A stretch of 44,094 nucleotides of DNA from an uncultured Gammaproteobacteria bacterium (lineage in GTDB: Bacteria; Pseudomonadota; Gammaproteobacteria; Arenicellales; JAANXG01). The notes under the pieces were generated by a model. The model worked only from the letters and a program-made list of their open reading frames with translations. It had not been told where the DNA came from and did not search any database. The stretch spans positions 1 to 44,094 of the forward strand of contig CAMYOI010000006.1 of the NCBI GenBank assembly GCA_947259955.1, given 5' to 3'. The position numbers and the translations under genes are program-made. This document shows, piece after piece, positions 20,152 to 29,147 of this stretch (positions are counted from its first letter, which is position 1; each line of letters opens with the position of its first letter).

Positions 20152-20368
20152 ATCGGACAAGTCGAGCAAAACCATTGGAGAGGAGTCGCAGCGCATCGGG
20201 TACAAAGGAGATGTTGCCGCGAAGGTCAAACCCGTCGAGGCGGCATTTGATGTGCATATCGAGTAGGGCCCGATCCTCGAAACGGAAAACGCCAAACCGG
20301 AGGAGCTTGAAGCTGGCTGCAACGTCTTGCTGCACGCCATACTGGATATGGACAGGCGTCAGGGCTAA
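20152..20368 (+). pseudogene. Internally deleted relic of an M20-family amidohydrolase (N-carbamoyl-L-amino acid hydrolase/allantoate amidohydrolase-like)
   Basis: Translation from 20152: TSDKSSKTIGEESQRIGYKGDVAAKVKPVEAAFDVHIE*GPILETENAKPEELEAGCNVLLHAILDMDRRQG*; HIE(Q>stop)GPILE motif followed directly by a C-terminal-type KPEELEAGCNVLLHAIL motif. Confidence 0.75.
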
Positions 20369-20392
20369 TCCCCGACAGGCGGGTTTGCCCGG

Positions 20393-21433
20393 TCAGTCTT
20401 TTTCCGAATCGATCGTGGTCATGATCCGTTCGATGTAACGATCCCCGGAAACCGTGTTCTCGTTGATCATCGCGTCAAGAGCTGTCACGGTGGTGTCGTC
20501 GAGTGCTATATCTCCGGCGGCGGCATTCTCTTTCATGTGATCGATGCTCCGGGTTCCGGGAATCGGTATCATCGTTCGGTCAGCGCGCGCAAGGAGCCAG
20601 GCCAGGGCAAGCTGGGCCATGGTGCAATCATGTTCCTCGGCAACCTTGGCGAATGGAATCAGCAGCTTGACGTTTTTTTTAAAATTGTCTGGCTCGAAGC
20701 GGGGCCTGGCGATGGTAGCGCGAATGTCGTCCGTTGCCAGCTCGGAAACATCGTGACATTTCCCGGTCAGAAACGCACGCGCCAGCGGTGAAAACGGAAC
20801 GAACGTCACACTAAGCTCGCTGCAAGCCTCGAGAATCCGCCGCTCGGGGGTACGCACCCACAGCGAATACTCCGATTGGAGTGCGGTGATTGGATGCACC
20901 GCATGGGCCCGTCGCAGGCTGGTGGTCGATACTTCCGACAAACCGATGGTTCGAATTTTCCCCGCCGCTACAAGTTCCGACAGCGCGCCGATACTGTCCT
21001 CTACCGGCACATTGACATCAATTCTGTGCAGATAATACAGGTCGATGACATCCGTTCGAAGACGCCGCAGACTGTCTTCGCAGGTCTTTTTCAACACCAC
21101 CGGTCTACCGTCCGTTTCCGTTCTACCGCTGGCGCCCTTGAAGATTCCACATTTGCTGGCAAGCGTGAAATCACTCCTGCGATGAGCCAGCGTCCGACCG
21201 ATCAGTTCCTCACTGTGACCCATGCCATACATCGCGGCGGTATCCAGAAATGTGTAACCGGCATCCAGGGCTTGCAGCAGCAGGCGTCCTGATTCGCCAT
21301 CGTCAGCCGGTCCGTACCCCATTGAAACGTTCATACAACCCAGGCCGATTGCGGAAACCTCGAAGGGCCCTATTTTCCTCTTGTGCATGCCTCTATGTCC
21401 TGTAAACAATTGACGCTTTATACTATCCATCAC
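20393..21433 (-). CDS. Aldo/keto reductase
   Basis: 346 aa; GLGCMNVSMGYG, FLDTAAMYGMGHSEELIG, DLYYLHRIDVNVPVEDS, GLSEVS, IPIPGTRSIDHMKENAAA. Confidence 0.95.
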   Translation of the reverse strand: MMDSIKRQLFTGHRGMHKRKIGPFEVSAIGLGCMNVSMGYGPADDGESGRLLLQALDAGYTFLDTAAMYGMGHSEELIGRTLAHRRSDFTLASKCGIFKGASGRTETDGRPVVLKKTCEDSLRRLRTDVIDLYYLHRIDVNVPVEDSIGALSELVAAGKIRTIGLSEVSTTSLRRAHAVHPITALQSEYSLWVRTPERRILEACSELSVTFVPFSPLARAFLTGKCHDVSELATDDIRATIARPRFEPDNFKKNVKLLIPFAKVAEEHDCTMAQLALAWLLARADRTMIPIPGTRSIDHMKENAAAGDIALDDTTVTALDAMINENTVSGDRYIERIMTTIDSEKD

Positions 21434-22532
21434 TCCGGCCGATCAAATCCACGATGGCTTTCGTGACAGCCACCGTACCCTGGTCCCCGCCGTATTCGAC
21501 AGGTCGAATTCTTTTTTCGCTAAAACCTCTTTGCACCGCCGCCTCTATCGACAACGCCGCGTCGGCCAGCGCCTCGACTCCCGATCTGTCGTGTAGATAG
21601 TCGAGCATCATCGAACCACTCAATATTGCCGCCAGTGGATTGGCCTTGTCCTGCCCCATGATATCCGGTGCGCTGCCATGGGCCGGTTGAAACAGGCCGT
21701 GATCATCTCCAATCTCGGCGCAACAGGCGATTCCCATTCCCCCGACCAGGCCCCCTGCCAGATCAGAGATGATATCGCCGAACATGTTTTCCATGACCAG
21801 CACATCAAATTCCCAGGGCCGCCTGATGAGATCGAGCGCCTGCGCGTCGACATAGTTGCAGGAAGTTTCTATGTCCGGATAGAACCGAGCGCGCTCGTGG
21901 AATATCTTTCTGAAAAACGCCATCGACTGGAACACGTTGGCCTTGTCCACACAGGTGACTTTTCCTTTTCCACCCCTTTGCCTTCGTTTTTGCGCCAGTC
22001 TGAAGCCGAATTCATGCAGTCTCTCCGTCGTGGCGCGGGATATTTTCAGGGTTTCCCGAACTTCCTCATCGCCAATGACGACGGAACGATTATGTATCGC
22101 CGCCGAGTAAAACAGCCCCTCCGTGGACTCGCGAAGCACCACCAGATCGATTTCTGACGCTCTGTCGTCGGCCAGCATTTTCGGGGCGTTTGGATAAGCC
22201 TTAACCGGCCTGATCCCGGCGTAGAGTTGAAATATCTCCCTCAACCTCAGATGGGGAGAGACCTCGGTTCCGTTGGCATGGCGTACGCTCGGTAGTCCGA
22301 TGGCCCCGAGAAAAATCGCGTCCGCCGCTTCGGCCTTTTTCTCCGCACCGGGTGCCATTTCGAGGCCTGTTTCACGGTAGTAAGCCGCCCCTCCCGACAA
22401 TTCCGAATACACCAATGCAAAGCCGCGTCTGCGACGGCAAGCGGCTTCGAGCACCTCCAGTGCGGCGTTCGTGACGTCCACGCCAATCCCGTCACCCTTG
22501 ATCACAACGATATTGAATCGGTTGGTTGTCAT
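21423..22532 (-). CDS. Isocitrate/isopropylmalate dehydrogenase family protein
   Basis: 369 aa; VIKGDGIGVDVT, ESTEGLFYSA, ENMFGDIISDLAGGLVGGMG, PAHGSAPDIMGQDKANPLAAILSGSMML. Confidence 0.93.
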   Translation of the reverse strand: MTTNRFNIVVIKGDGIGVDVTNAALEVLEAACRRRRGFALVYSELSGGAAYYRETGLEMAPGAEKKAEAADAIFLGAIGLPSVRHANGTEVSPHLRLREIFQLYAGIRPVKAYPNAPKMLADDRASEIDLVVLRESTEGLFYSAAIHNRSVVIGDEEVRETLKISRATTERLHEFGFRLAQKRRQRGGKGKVTCVDKANVFQSMAFFRKIFHERARFYPDIETSCNYVDAQALDLIRRPWEFDVLVMENMFGDIISDLAGGLVGGMGIACCAEIGDDHGLFQPAHGSAPDIMGQDKANPLAAILSGSMMLDYLHDRSGVEALADAALSIEAAVQRGFSEKRIRPVEYGGDQGTVAVTKAIVDLIGRSDG

Positions 22533-22773
22533 TTAAATATCGAGCCCGGGGAATCGGGCGATGATACAGACGGCACATTGTGCAAACAAATAAATATCAA
22601 CATGTTGAGCGCGCACGTTGAGTATTTTGTTTAACCTTCACGCCCCACCGGGGCGGCCGTGCGGGTCAGCCGCAAAATCCCGTGACGCGGGTCGAATTGC
22701 AACGCAGACCGGGAAAAATAAGCGCCGGAGTGTTAAACTGCCCCCCGACAAATGAGTAACCTGAGGAGCTCCT

Positions 22774-23289
22774 ATGGTAAGCACGATAATCGCTCCGATT
22801 GACGGCACTGAACATTCGGACAATGCGCTGCGCTTTGCATCGGACATTGCAAAAAAGTACGATGCCAAACTCGTGCTGGTTCACGCTCTCCTGCGCGGAA
22901 CATCTGTCGCCATCATGCAGGAAATTGCGGAAGAAAAGGGTTTCCTGGAGCAGGTCAAGGATGATCTTGCAAATGTGGAAACCATCCCCATCGCAACGGT
23001 CGCCGGGGTCGCGGCACCCATGGAAGTGCTTCCCAACGAAACGCTGGAAGAATTCGGACGTCTGTTACTGAAGAGCGCTGAGGATAGTATCACCGGTGTC
23101 GGCGAGATCGAGCTTAGGGTAGTCGACGAGGATCCCGCGAAAGCCATTCTTCAGAGCGCGGAAGAAGAGCGCGCCGACCTTATCGTAATCGGCAGCCGCG
23201 GTGTTGGAGATCTTAAGTCGCTTCTGCTTGGCAGCGTATCGCATAAAGTAGTCGAGCAGGCGAGCTGTCCGTGCGTGGTGGTAAAATAA
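22774..23289 (+). CDS. Universal stress protein (UspA family)
   Basis: 171 aa; IIAPIDGTEHSDNALRFA, DLIVIGSRGVGDLKSLLLGSVSHKVVEQASCPCVVVK. Confidence 0.95.
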   Translation: MVSTIIAPIDGTEHSDNALRFASDIAKKYDAKLVLVHALLRGTSVAIMQEIAEEKGFLEQVKDDLANVETIPIATVAGVAAPMEVLPNETLEEFGRLLLKSAEDSITGVGEIELRVVDEDPAKAILQSAEEERADLIVIGSRGVGDLKSLLLGSVSHKVVEQASCPCVVVK

Positions 23290-23332
23290 TGACCCAGCGG
23301 AAATTCACTTCGTCAAATGCGGGAGAACGATA

Positions 23333-23761
23333 ATGACTAAAATAGCCCAGCTACTGAAAACAAAAGGTAACGAGGTCTGGTCGGTGAAGCCGACCGACCT
23401 GGTCCTGGACGCGGTAAAGATGATGGCGGCCAAGGGTGTCGGAGCATTACTGGTAATGGACGGAGACAAACTGGTAGGGATTTTCTCTGAACGTGACTAC
23501 GCGCGCAAGATCGTACTGGAAGGCAGATCGTCCGGGGATACCTCAGTGGCTGATATCATGACCGAAAACGTCATCCACGCCACCCCCGATCAGAGCATCG
23601 AGGAGTGCATGGGCATCATGACCGAGAGCTATTTTCGCCACCTACCGGTGGTCGATCAAGATCGAGTTATCGGCATAATCTCTATCGGTGATCTGGTCAA
23701 GGTCATCATCGTCGAACAGAGGGAACTGATCAAACAACTCGAACATTACATCAGCGGCTGA
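23333..23761 (+). CDS. CBS-domain protein
   Basis: 142 aa; two CBS repeats (VLDAVKMMAAKGVGALLVMDGDKLVGIFSERDYARKI; ECMGIMTESYFRHLPVVDQDRVIGIISIGDLVK). Confidence 0.95.
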   Translation: MTKIAQLLKTKGNEVWSVKPTDLVLDAVKMMAAKGVGALLVMDGDKLVGIFSERDYARKIVLEGRSSGDTSVADIMTENVIHATPDQSIEECMGIMTESYFRHLPVVDQDRVIGIISIGDLVKVIIVEQRELIKQLEHYISG

Positions 23762-23767
23762 TGCTAA

Positions 23768-25672
23768 TCAGGTATTGCTAAGTTTTTCGGCCTTCTCGCT
23801 GGCGGTCAGCCATTCGGCCTCCGCCTCATCCAGTGACCTGTCGATCCCGGCCTTTCTCAGCAGCAGCTCCTTAAGTCGTGGCTTGTGGTTTTCTTCATAG
23901 AGTGTGTTGTCGGTCAGTTCGCTCTCTATTTTTCGCTTCTCGTCGGTGAGACGCCCGATATCGGCCTCGGCCTTTCTGATCGAATGGGTCAGCGGCTGCA
24001 GCCGCTTCCGCAGCTCCGCCCCGCGGCGCCTTGTTAGCCTTCGATCCGTGCATATCTCCATTTTGCCGGCTCGGCCGCTGTCGTCCGACCCCTTCAACAA
24101 CTGTTTTCTTCGCCCCAGCCAATTCGCGTAGTCATCCAGGCTCTGCTCGTAGCGCTCTACACGGCCCCGATCTACCAGCAGCAGATCGTCGCAGCTTACT
24201 CTCAGTAGATGTCGGTCGTGGGATACCAACACCATGGCACCCGAAAAATCCTGCAGTGCATAAGCCAGAGCCTGACGCATTTCGATATCCAGATGGTTCG
24301 TGGGCTCATCGAGCAGCAGCAGGTTAGGTTTTCGGTAAACGATCATAGCGAGTACGAGACGGGATTTCTCACCTCCGGAAAACTGTGATACCGGTGCCAA
24401 AGCTTGTCCATTCGAAAAACCGAATTCGCCGAGATGGTCACGCAAATTCTGTTCTCCCGCCGCCGGTTCAATCTGCCTCATGTGCTGTATGGAAGACCAC
24501 TCCGGGCTAAGTTGATCGAGTTGCCGTTGGGCAAAGTATCCGATATTGACATCCCTGTCCGTGTGGCGTTCACCCGTCAGCGGCTTCAGCTCTCCTGCCA
24601 GCAATTTGATCAATGTCGACTTCCCCGCCCCGTTGCTTCCCAGCAACCCAACCCGGTCTCCCGGCACCAGACGCAGCTTCACGTTTGACACCACAGTGGA
24701 TCCATCGTATCCCGCAGAGCAATTGTCGAGTTTTACCAGCGTTGCAGGCAGTTTTTCCGGAGGCCGCATAGAGAATCGAAACTCTGAATCGACGTGGGCA
24801 GGTACGATGAGAGTCATTCTCTCCAGTGCCTTCAGGCGGCTCTGGGCCTGCCTGGCCTTGGTTGCCTTGTACCTGAAACGATCTACGAACGACTGAATAT
24901 ATTTGACCTCCCGCTGCTGTCGCAGAAACCGGGAACGCTCGTGGGACAACTGCTCTAGACGACGCTTTTCGAAGGCCGCATAGTTGCCCCTGAACAAACT
25001 GATCTTTTCCAATTCGATATGCAGGATATGATCCACGGTACGATCAAGAAAATCTCGATCGTGGGAAACCATCATCAGGGCACCGGAATAAGAACGCAGC
25101 CACTGCTCCAGCCACACTATGGCATCCAGATCAAGGTGATTCGTGGGCTCGTCGAGCAACAAAAGGTCCGACTGGCACATCAGCGCACGGCCGAGGTTCA
25201 AGCGCATGCGCCAGCCGCCCGAAAACGTCGAAACGGGTTCTTCGATCTGACTGGGAACAAAACCCAGACCATCCAAAAGCTGCGCCCCCCGGCTTCTCGC
25301 GGCGTAGCCTCCTATCGCATCCATCCGTGAGTGAAGTTCAGAAACTTTTACTCCATCGTCCTGTTGCTGCGCGATCACCAGCTCGGATTCGACTGTTCGA
25401 AGCCGTTTATCGCCATCGAGCACGTAGTCGATCGCGGAGCGCTCCGTCGACGCGGCCTCCTGTTCGACATGCGCGATGGTCCAGTCCGCCGGGACATGGC
25501 ATTCACCCGCGTCCGGCTGCAGCTCCTCGAGGATAAGCGAAAACAGGCTGGACTTGCCGCTGCCGTTCACCCCGGTAACGCCGACTTTCTGCCCAGGATG
25601 GATTTTTACGTTCGCCCCGGAAAACAGCACCCTGGCACCACGGCGCAGGACAAGATTATCGAAATGCAGCAT
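23768..25672 (-). CDS. ABC-F family ATP-binding protein (YheS/Uup-like)
   Basis: 634 aa; two ABC cassettes (GVNGSGKSSLF, LLDEPTNHLDLDAI; GSNGAGKSTLIK, LLDEPTNHLDIEM). Confidence 0.95.
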   Translation of the reverse strand: MLHFDNLVLRRGARVLFSGANVKIHPGQKVGVTGVNGSGKSSLFSLILEELQPDAGECHVPADWTIAHVEQEAASTERSAIDYVLDGDKRLRTVESELVIAQQQDDGVKVSELHSRMDAIGGYAARSRGAQLLDGLGFVPSQIEEPVSTFSGGWRMRLNLGRALMCQSDLLLLDEPTNHLDLDAIVWLEQWLRSYSGALMMVSHDRDFLDRTVDHILHIELEKISLFRGNYAAFEKRRLEQLSHERSRFLRQQREVKYIQSFVDRFRYKATKARQAQSRLKALERMTLIVPAHVDSEFRFSMRPPEKLPATLVKLDNCSAGYDGSTVVSNVKLRLVPGDRVGLLGSNGAGKSTLIKLLAGELKPLTGERHTDRDVNIGYFAQRQLDQLSPEWSSIQHMRQIEPAAGEQNLRDHLGEFGFSNGQALAPVSQFSGGEKSRLVLAMIVYRKPNLLLLDEPTNHLDIEMRQALAYALQDFSGAMVLVSHDRHLLRVSCDDLLLVDRGRVERYEQSLDDYANWLGRRKQLLKGSDDSGRAGKMEICTDRRLTRRRGAELRKRLQPLTHSIRKAEADIGRLTDEKRKIESELTDNTLYEENHKPRLKELLLRKAGIDRSLDEAEAEWLTASEKAEKLSNT

Positions 25673-25746
25673 TGTCCGGATTGTATCCCATTCGCAATTC
25701 GCCCGAATCGGATATCATTGAAAAGCATTTCCTGGAGGACGCAGCG

Positions 25747-26522
25747 ATGGCCAGCTATCTCGAAAATGCGAAGATTACGCTGCCGGGGATCGTGGAATAC
25801 CTGTCCGGTAATCCTGCTCGGCCTAATTTGCATGTATAAACGCGGCCTGCCGGGCGGTGACGCTTCGCGGCGCCTGATCGATCAGGCCGCTCGCTCGTTC
25901 GAGGCCGAGCTGCATACCGGGCATTACGGCAAAACCCATTCCGATGCCGGGCAGTTGGCCTGGATGGTGTCCAAGCTGTGTACCGGCGCGCCGCGCCGCG
26001 TGCTGGACCTCGGAACGGGGAACGGATACGTGGCAATGGCAGTTGCCAGTCATGCTCCCCAATCATTCGTGACCGGTGACGCTCCCGTTCCCTGACGAGC
26101 GGTTCGACGGCGTGGCAAGCCGCTACGCATTCCACCATTTTCCGCGGCCCGACATCACGCTGTCGGAGATCCGCAGGGTGCTCCGCCCCGGCTGTCAATT
26201 CGTGCTTGCCGACGCTGTCCGCGAAGACCGCGACAACGTCGATTTCATTAACGCGTTCCAGAAATTGAAACCGGACGGTCACGTCGAAATGCTGCGATCC
26301 GCCGATCTGATTCAGGCAATTCAGCAACACGGATTTCGTCTGGAGGCGCAGCTCGGGACAGCTCTGACTTTCGATCGAACGGCAAACCGGAAGTACGAAG
26401 ATCTGATCCGAATCACACCCGATGCCGTTCTGAACGCCTATGCGCTGTCCCAGGAAAACGAGCTCATCGAGCTGACAGTTCCCATACGCAGCGCCGTGTT
26501 TGTCAAACAAGAGTCCCTATGA
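25747..26522 (+). pseudogene. Class I SAM-dependent methyltransferase, apparently broken (internal deletion and frameshift)
   Basis: Motif I LDLGTGNGYVAMAVASHAPQSFVTG in one frame ends at a stop (26093-26095); TLPFPDERFDGVASRYAFHHFPRPDITLSEIRRVLRPGCQFVLAD continues in another frame from 26076, with the usual segment between motifs I and II missing. Confidence 0.7.
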
Positions 26523-26648
26523 GGTCGGAGGCGGAGGAAAACCACCAGACGCTGACGCAAGGAAGCGCCTGCCCGTTGGATTTCTGGTCAAAATGTCCGG
26601 ATTGTGATACACAGCGGGCCCGACGCAATCAATCTGCGGGGTAACCAC

Positions 26649-28949
26649 ATGATTTCCAAGGTCGCCGTCATAGGCTCCGGCACCATGGGTTCCGGCATTG
26701 CCGCGCAGCTGGCCAACGCAGGAATCGAAGTACTGCTGCTCGATATCAAGGCAAGCGGCGTTCATGCCAATGCCATCGCAGAGCGCGCTGTCGAGCGTTT
26801 GAGAAAAAGCAACCCGCCGTTGATCGTGCATCGAGATGTATTGGAAAACATCGCTGCGGGCAACATCGAAGACGATCTTCCTGCGATCGCCGATTGCGAC
26901 TGGATCGTCGAAGCCATTGTCGAGCGCCTCGAATTGAAAAAAGAGCTGTATCACGATATCGACAAGTATCGCAAACGGGGCGCGATCGTTTCTTCGAACA
27001 CATCCACGATTCCGATGTCACTGCTGGTGGAAGGCATGCCGGCGGATTTTCGAAACCACTTTGCCATCACCCATTTTTTCAATCCCGTTCGGTACATGCG
27101 GCTCCTTGAACTCGTCCAAGGGGACGAAACCGCTGAACAGGTTATGGACTTACTGAGGCGGTTCAATGATGAAAAAATGGGCAAGGGCATCGTCGATTGT
27201 CGCGACACGCCCGGATTTCTGGCCAATCGCGTGGGCGTGTTCGCACTTCAGGTCGGAATCGACGAGGCAATCCGCTGCGGACTCGGCGTAGAAGATGCAG
27301 ATGCGCTGATGGGGCGCCCCATGGGTATTCCTAAAACCGGTGTATTTGGTCTGTACGACCTGATCGGTCTCGATTTGATGGTCGATGTTGTGAAGAGCCT
27401 CAAGAGCATACTCCCCGAAGGCGACGCGTTTCATCGCGTAAGCGAACCCAACTCGCTGATCAACAGGCTCATCGAGGAAGGTTACACGGGGCTCAAGGGC
27501 CGGGGTGGATTCTACCGCACACGGGACGGACAAAGAGAAGCGGTGGATTTATCCACCGGCGAGTGGTGCGCGACGCGCGGGACGGCGCCCGCGCTGGCGG
27601 AAGCCGGCGAGGAGAACGGCGTCAATGTGCTGATCGATGGCGACACGCCGCAGCACCGGTTTTGCCGCCGGGTTCTCGCCCGTGTACTGGCCTACGCGGC
27701 GGGTCTGTTACCCGAGGTAGCGGACAACCCCGCGCCAGTCGATGATGCGATGAAACTTGGCTACAACTGGATCCACGGACCTTTCGAACTTATCGACGCG
27801 ATCGGCACGTCAGGATTCATCAGCATGCTCGATGAAGAAGGCATTCCCAGACCAACTTATCTTACGGAAGCCGACGGACTGACCTGCTACCGGGTCGAGC
27901 AAAACCGGCTGGAAACGAGGCATGTCGACGGACACTACAGACCGCTTACACGCGCCCCGGGAATCATCAGATTCAACGAGGCGCGATGCACATTGCAAGC
28001 GCTGAGCGAGAATCAGTCGGCCAGCCTGTTCCGGCTGGAAAACGACATCGGTGTGGTCGAGTTTCACACTAAGGCCAACGCGCTGGATGAGGGCTGCATG
28101 GAGATTGTGGCGGATGCAGCCGCGCGTGCGGGCAGGGAGTTACGCGGTATTGTCGTGCACAACGACGGCCCGCACTTTTCCGCGGGCGTCAACCTGAACA
28201 GGTTCCGGGAAATGATCGAGCGCAGTGACTGGGACGGCATAGATGATTTTCTAAAAGATTTCCAGCACTCGGTCAGGGCACTGAAGTATTGTCCGGTACC
28301 CGTCGTGGCCGCGCCTTCGGGCCTCACCATCGGCGGCGGATACGAGGTCACCGCGCACTGCGACGTCCTCGTGGCACATACCAACATCGTACTCGGCCTG
28401 GTGGAATGTATGGTTGGCGTCATTCCAGGAGGCGGCGGGGTGAAGGATACGCTGCATCGATGGCATCAAATACTGGACGACTGGGAGCACGCCGCCCACC
28501 GGACGTTCATGAACATCGGCTGTGGAAAAACCGGAACGTCGCCGCAGCAGGCGGCGGAGCTCGCCTATTTTCGTCTGGCGCTGGATCGTCAGGTCATGAA
28601 TCGCGATCGCCTCCTCTCCTCCGCGTGCGAGGTAATCGACGAATTGTCCGAGAGTTACATGCCGCCCACGCCGCCGGTTTTCCACTGGTGCGGCGCGACG
28701 CCATTCAACGAAATGCGCCGACACCTTGAGAAAAATCATGACGCGGGACAGCTTATGGCCCACGATGTCACCGTCGGCACCGAGCTCGCCCACATCGTGA
28801 CGGGAGGGGAAACCGAGGCCCGTGACGGCGTTAGTGAGGATGAGCTGTACGCGGCCGAACGTCAGTCCTTCGTGACACTTGCCAGAACCGATGCAACACG
28901 CGCCCGCATTGTGCACATGCTGGACCGTGGCGGCCCATTGCGCAACTGA
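26649..28949 (+). CDS. 3-hydroxyacyl-CoA dehydrogenase/enoyl-CoA hydratase bifunctional protein (FadN-type order)
   Basis: MISKVAVIGSGTMGSGIAAQLANAGIEVLLLDIK (HAD Rossmann), HFFNPVRYMRLLELV, GRGGFY, then C-terminal crotonase domain (HFSAGVNLNRFREM; GGGYEVTAHCDVLVAHTNIVLGLVECMVGVIPGGGG). Confidence 0.92.
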   Translation: MISKVAVIGSGTMGSGIAAQLANAGIEVLLLDIKASGVHANAIAERAVERLRKSNPPLIVHRDVLENIAAGNIEDDLPAIADCDWIVEAIVERLELKKELYHDIDKYRKRGAIVSSNTSTIPMSLLVEGMPADFRNHFAITHFFNPVRYMRLLELVQGDETAEQVMDLLRRFNDEKMGKGIVDCRDTPGFLANRVGVFALQVGIDEAIRCGLGVEDADALMGRPMGIPKTGVFGLYDLIGLDLMVDVVKSLKSILPEGDAFHRVSEPNSLINRLIEEGYTGLKGRGGFYRTRDGQREAVDLSTGEWCATRGTAPALAEAGEENGVNVLIDGDTPQHRFCRRVLARVLAYAAGLLPEVADNPAPVDDAMKLGYNWIHGPFELIDAIGTSGFISMLDEEGIPRPTYLTEADGLTCYRVEQNRLETRHVDGHYRPLTRAPGIIRFNEARCTLQALSENQSASLFRLENDIGVVEFHTKANALDEGCMEIVADAAARAGRELRGIVVHNDGPHFSAGVNLNRFREMIERSDWDGIDDFLKDFQHSVRALKYCPVPVVAAPSGLTIGGGYEVTAHCDVLVAHTNIVLGLVECMVGVIPGGGGVKDTLHRWHQILDDWEHAAHRTFMNIGCGKTGTSPQQAAELAYFRLALDRQVMNRDRLLSSACEVIDELSESYMPPTPPVFHWCGATPFNEMRRHLEKNHDAGQLMAHDVTVGTELAHIVTGGETEARDGVSEDELYAAERQSFVTLARTDATRARIVHMLDRGGPLRN

Positions 28950-29147
28950 CTTGCAATATACCCCGCGGCCTTCACCAGCGCGGCCGGGCTGGATCCGCTT
29001 ACCAGGGGGCATCCGCGGCAACCCCGGAGTCGTTCGATGAACCATAGGTGGCGCTTGTCGGCTCGCCTGAATCTGCCATGACCAATACATTCGTCTGCGT
29101 CCCCTTTATCCTGGACACACCCTTACGCGCTGGAACGACCCGAGATA

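Noticed and set aside
22636-22660. CGCCCC-ACC-GGGGCG hairpin upstream of the usp gene as a terminator
   Set aside because: No U-run follows and it lies between divergent genes; too weak to call.
25331-25746. Upstream part of the 254-aa ORF 25331-26095 as a real N-terminal extension of the methyltransferase
   Set aside because: It is antisense to the ABC-F N-terminus; only the region after ~25830 resembles a methyltransferase.
28251-29090. 279-aa minus-strand ORF opposite the FadN-like gene
   Set aside because: Shadow ORF; no motif, overlaps the conserved crotonase domain on the other strand.
28950-29147. Possible structured RNA or riboswitch before serA
   Set aside because: GC-rich intergenic region with no convincing stem architecture, terminator or recognised riboswitch motif.
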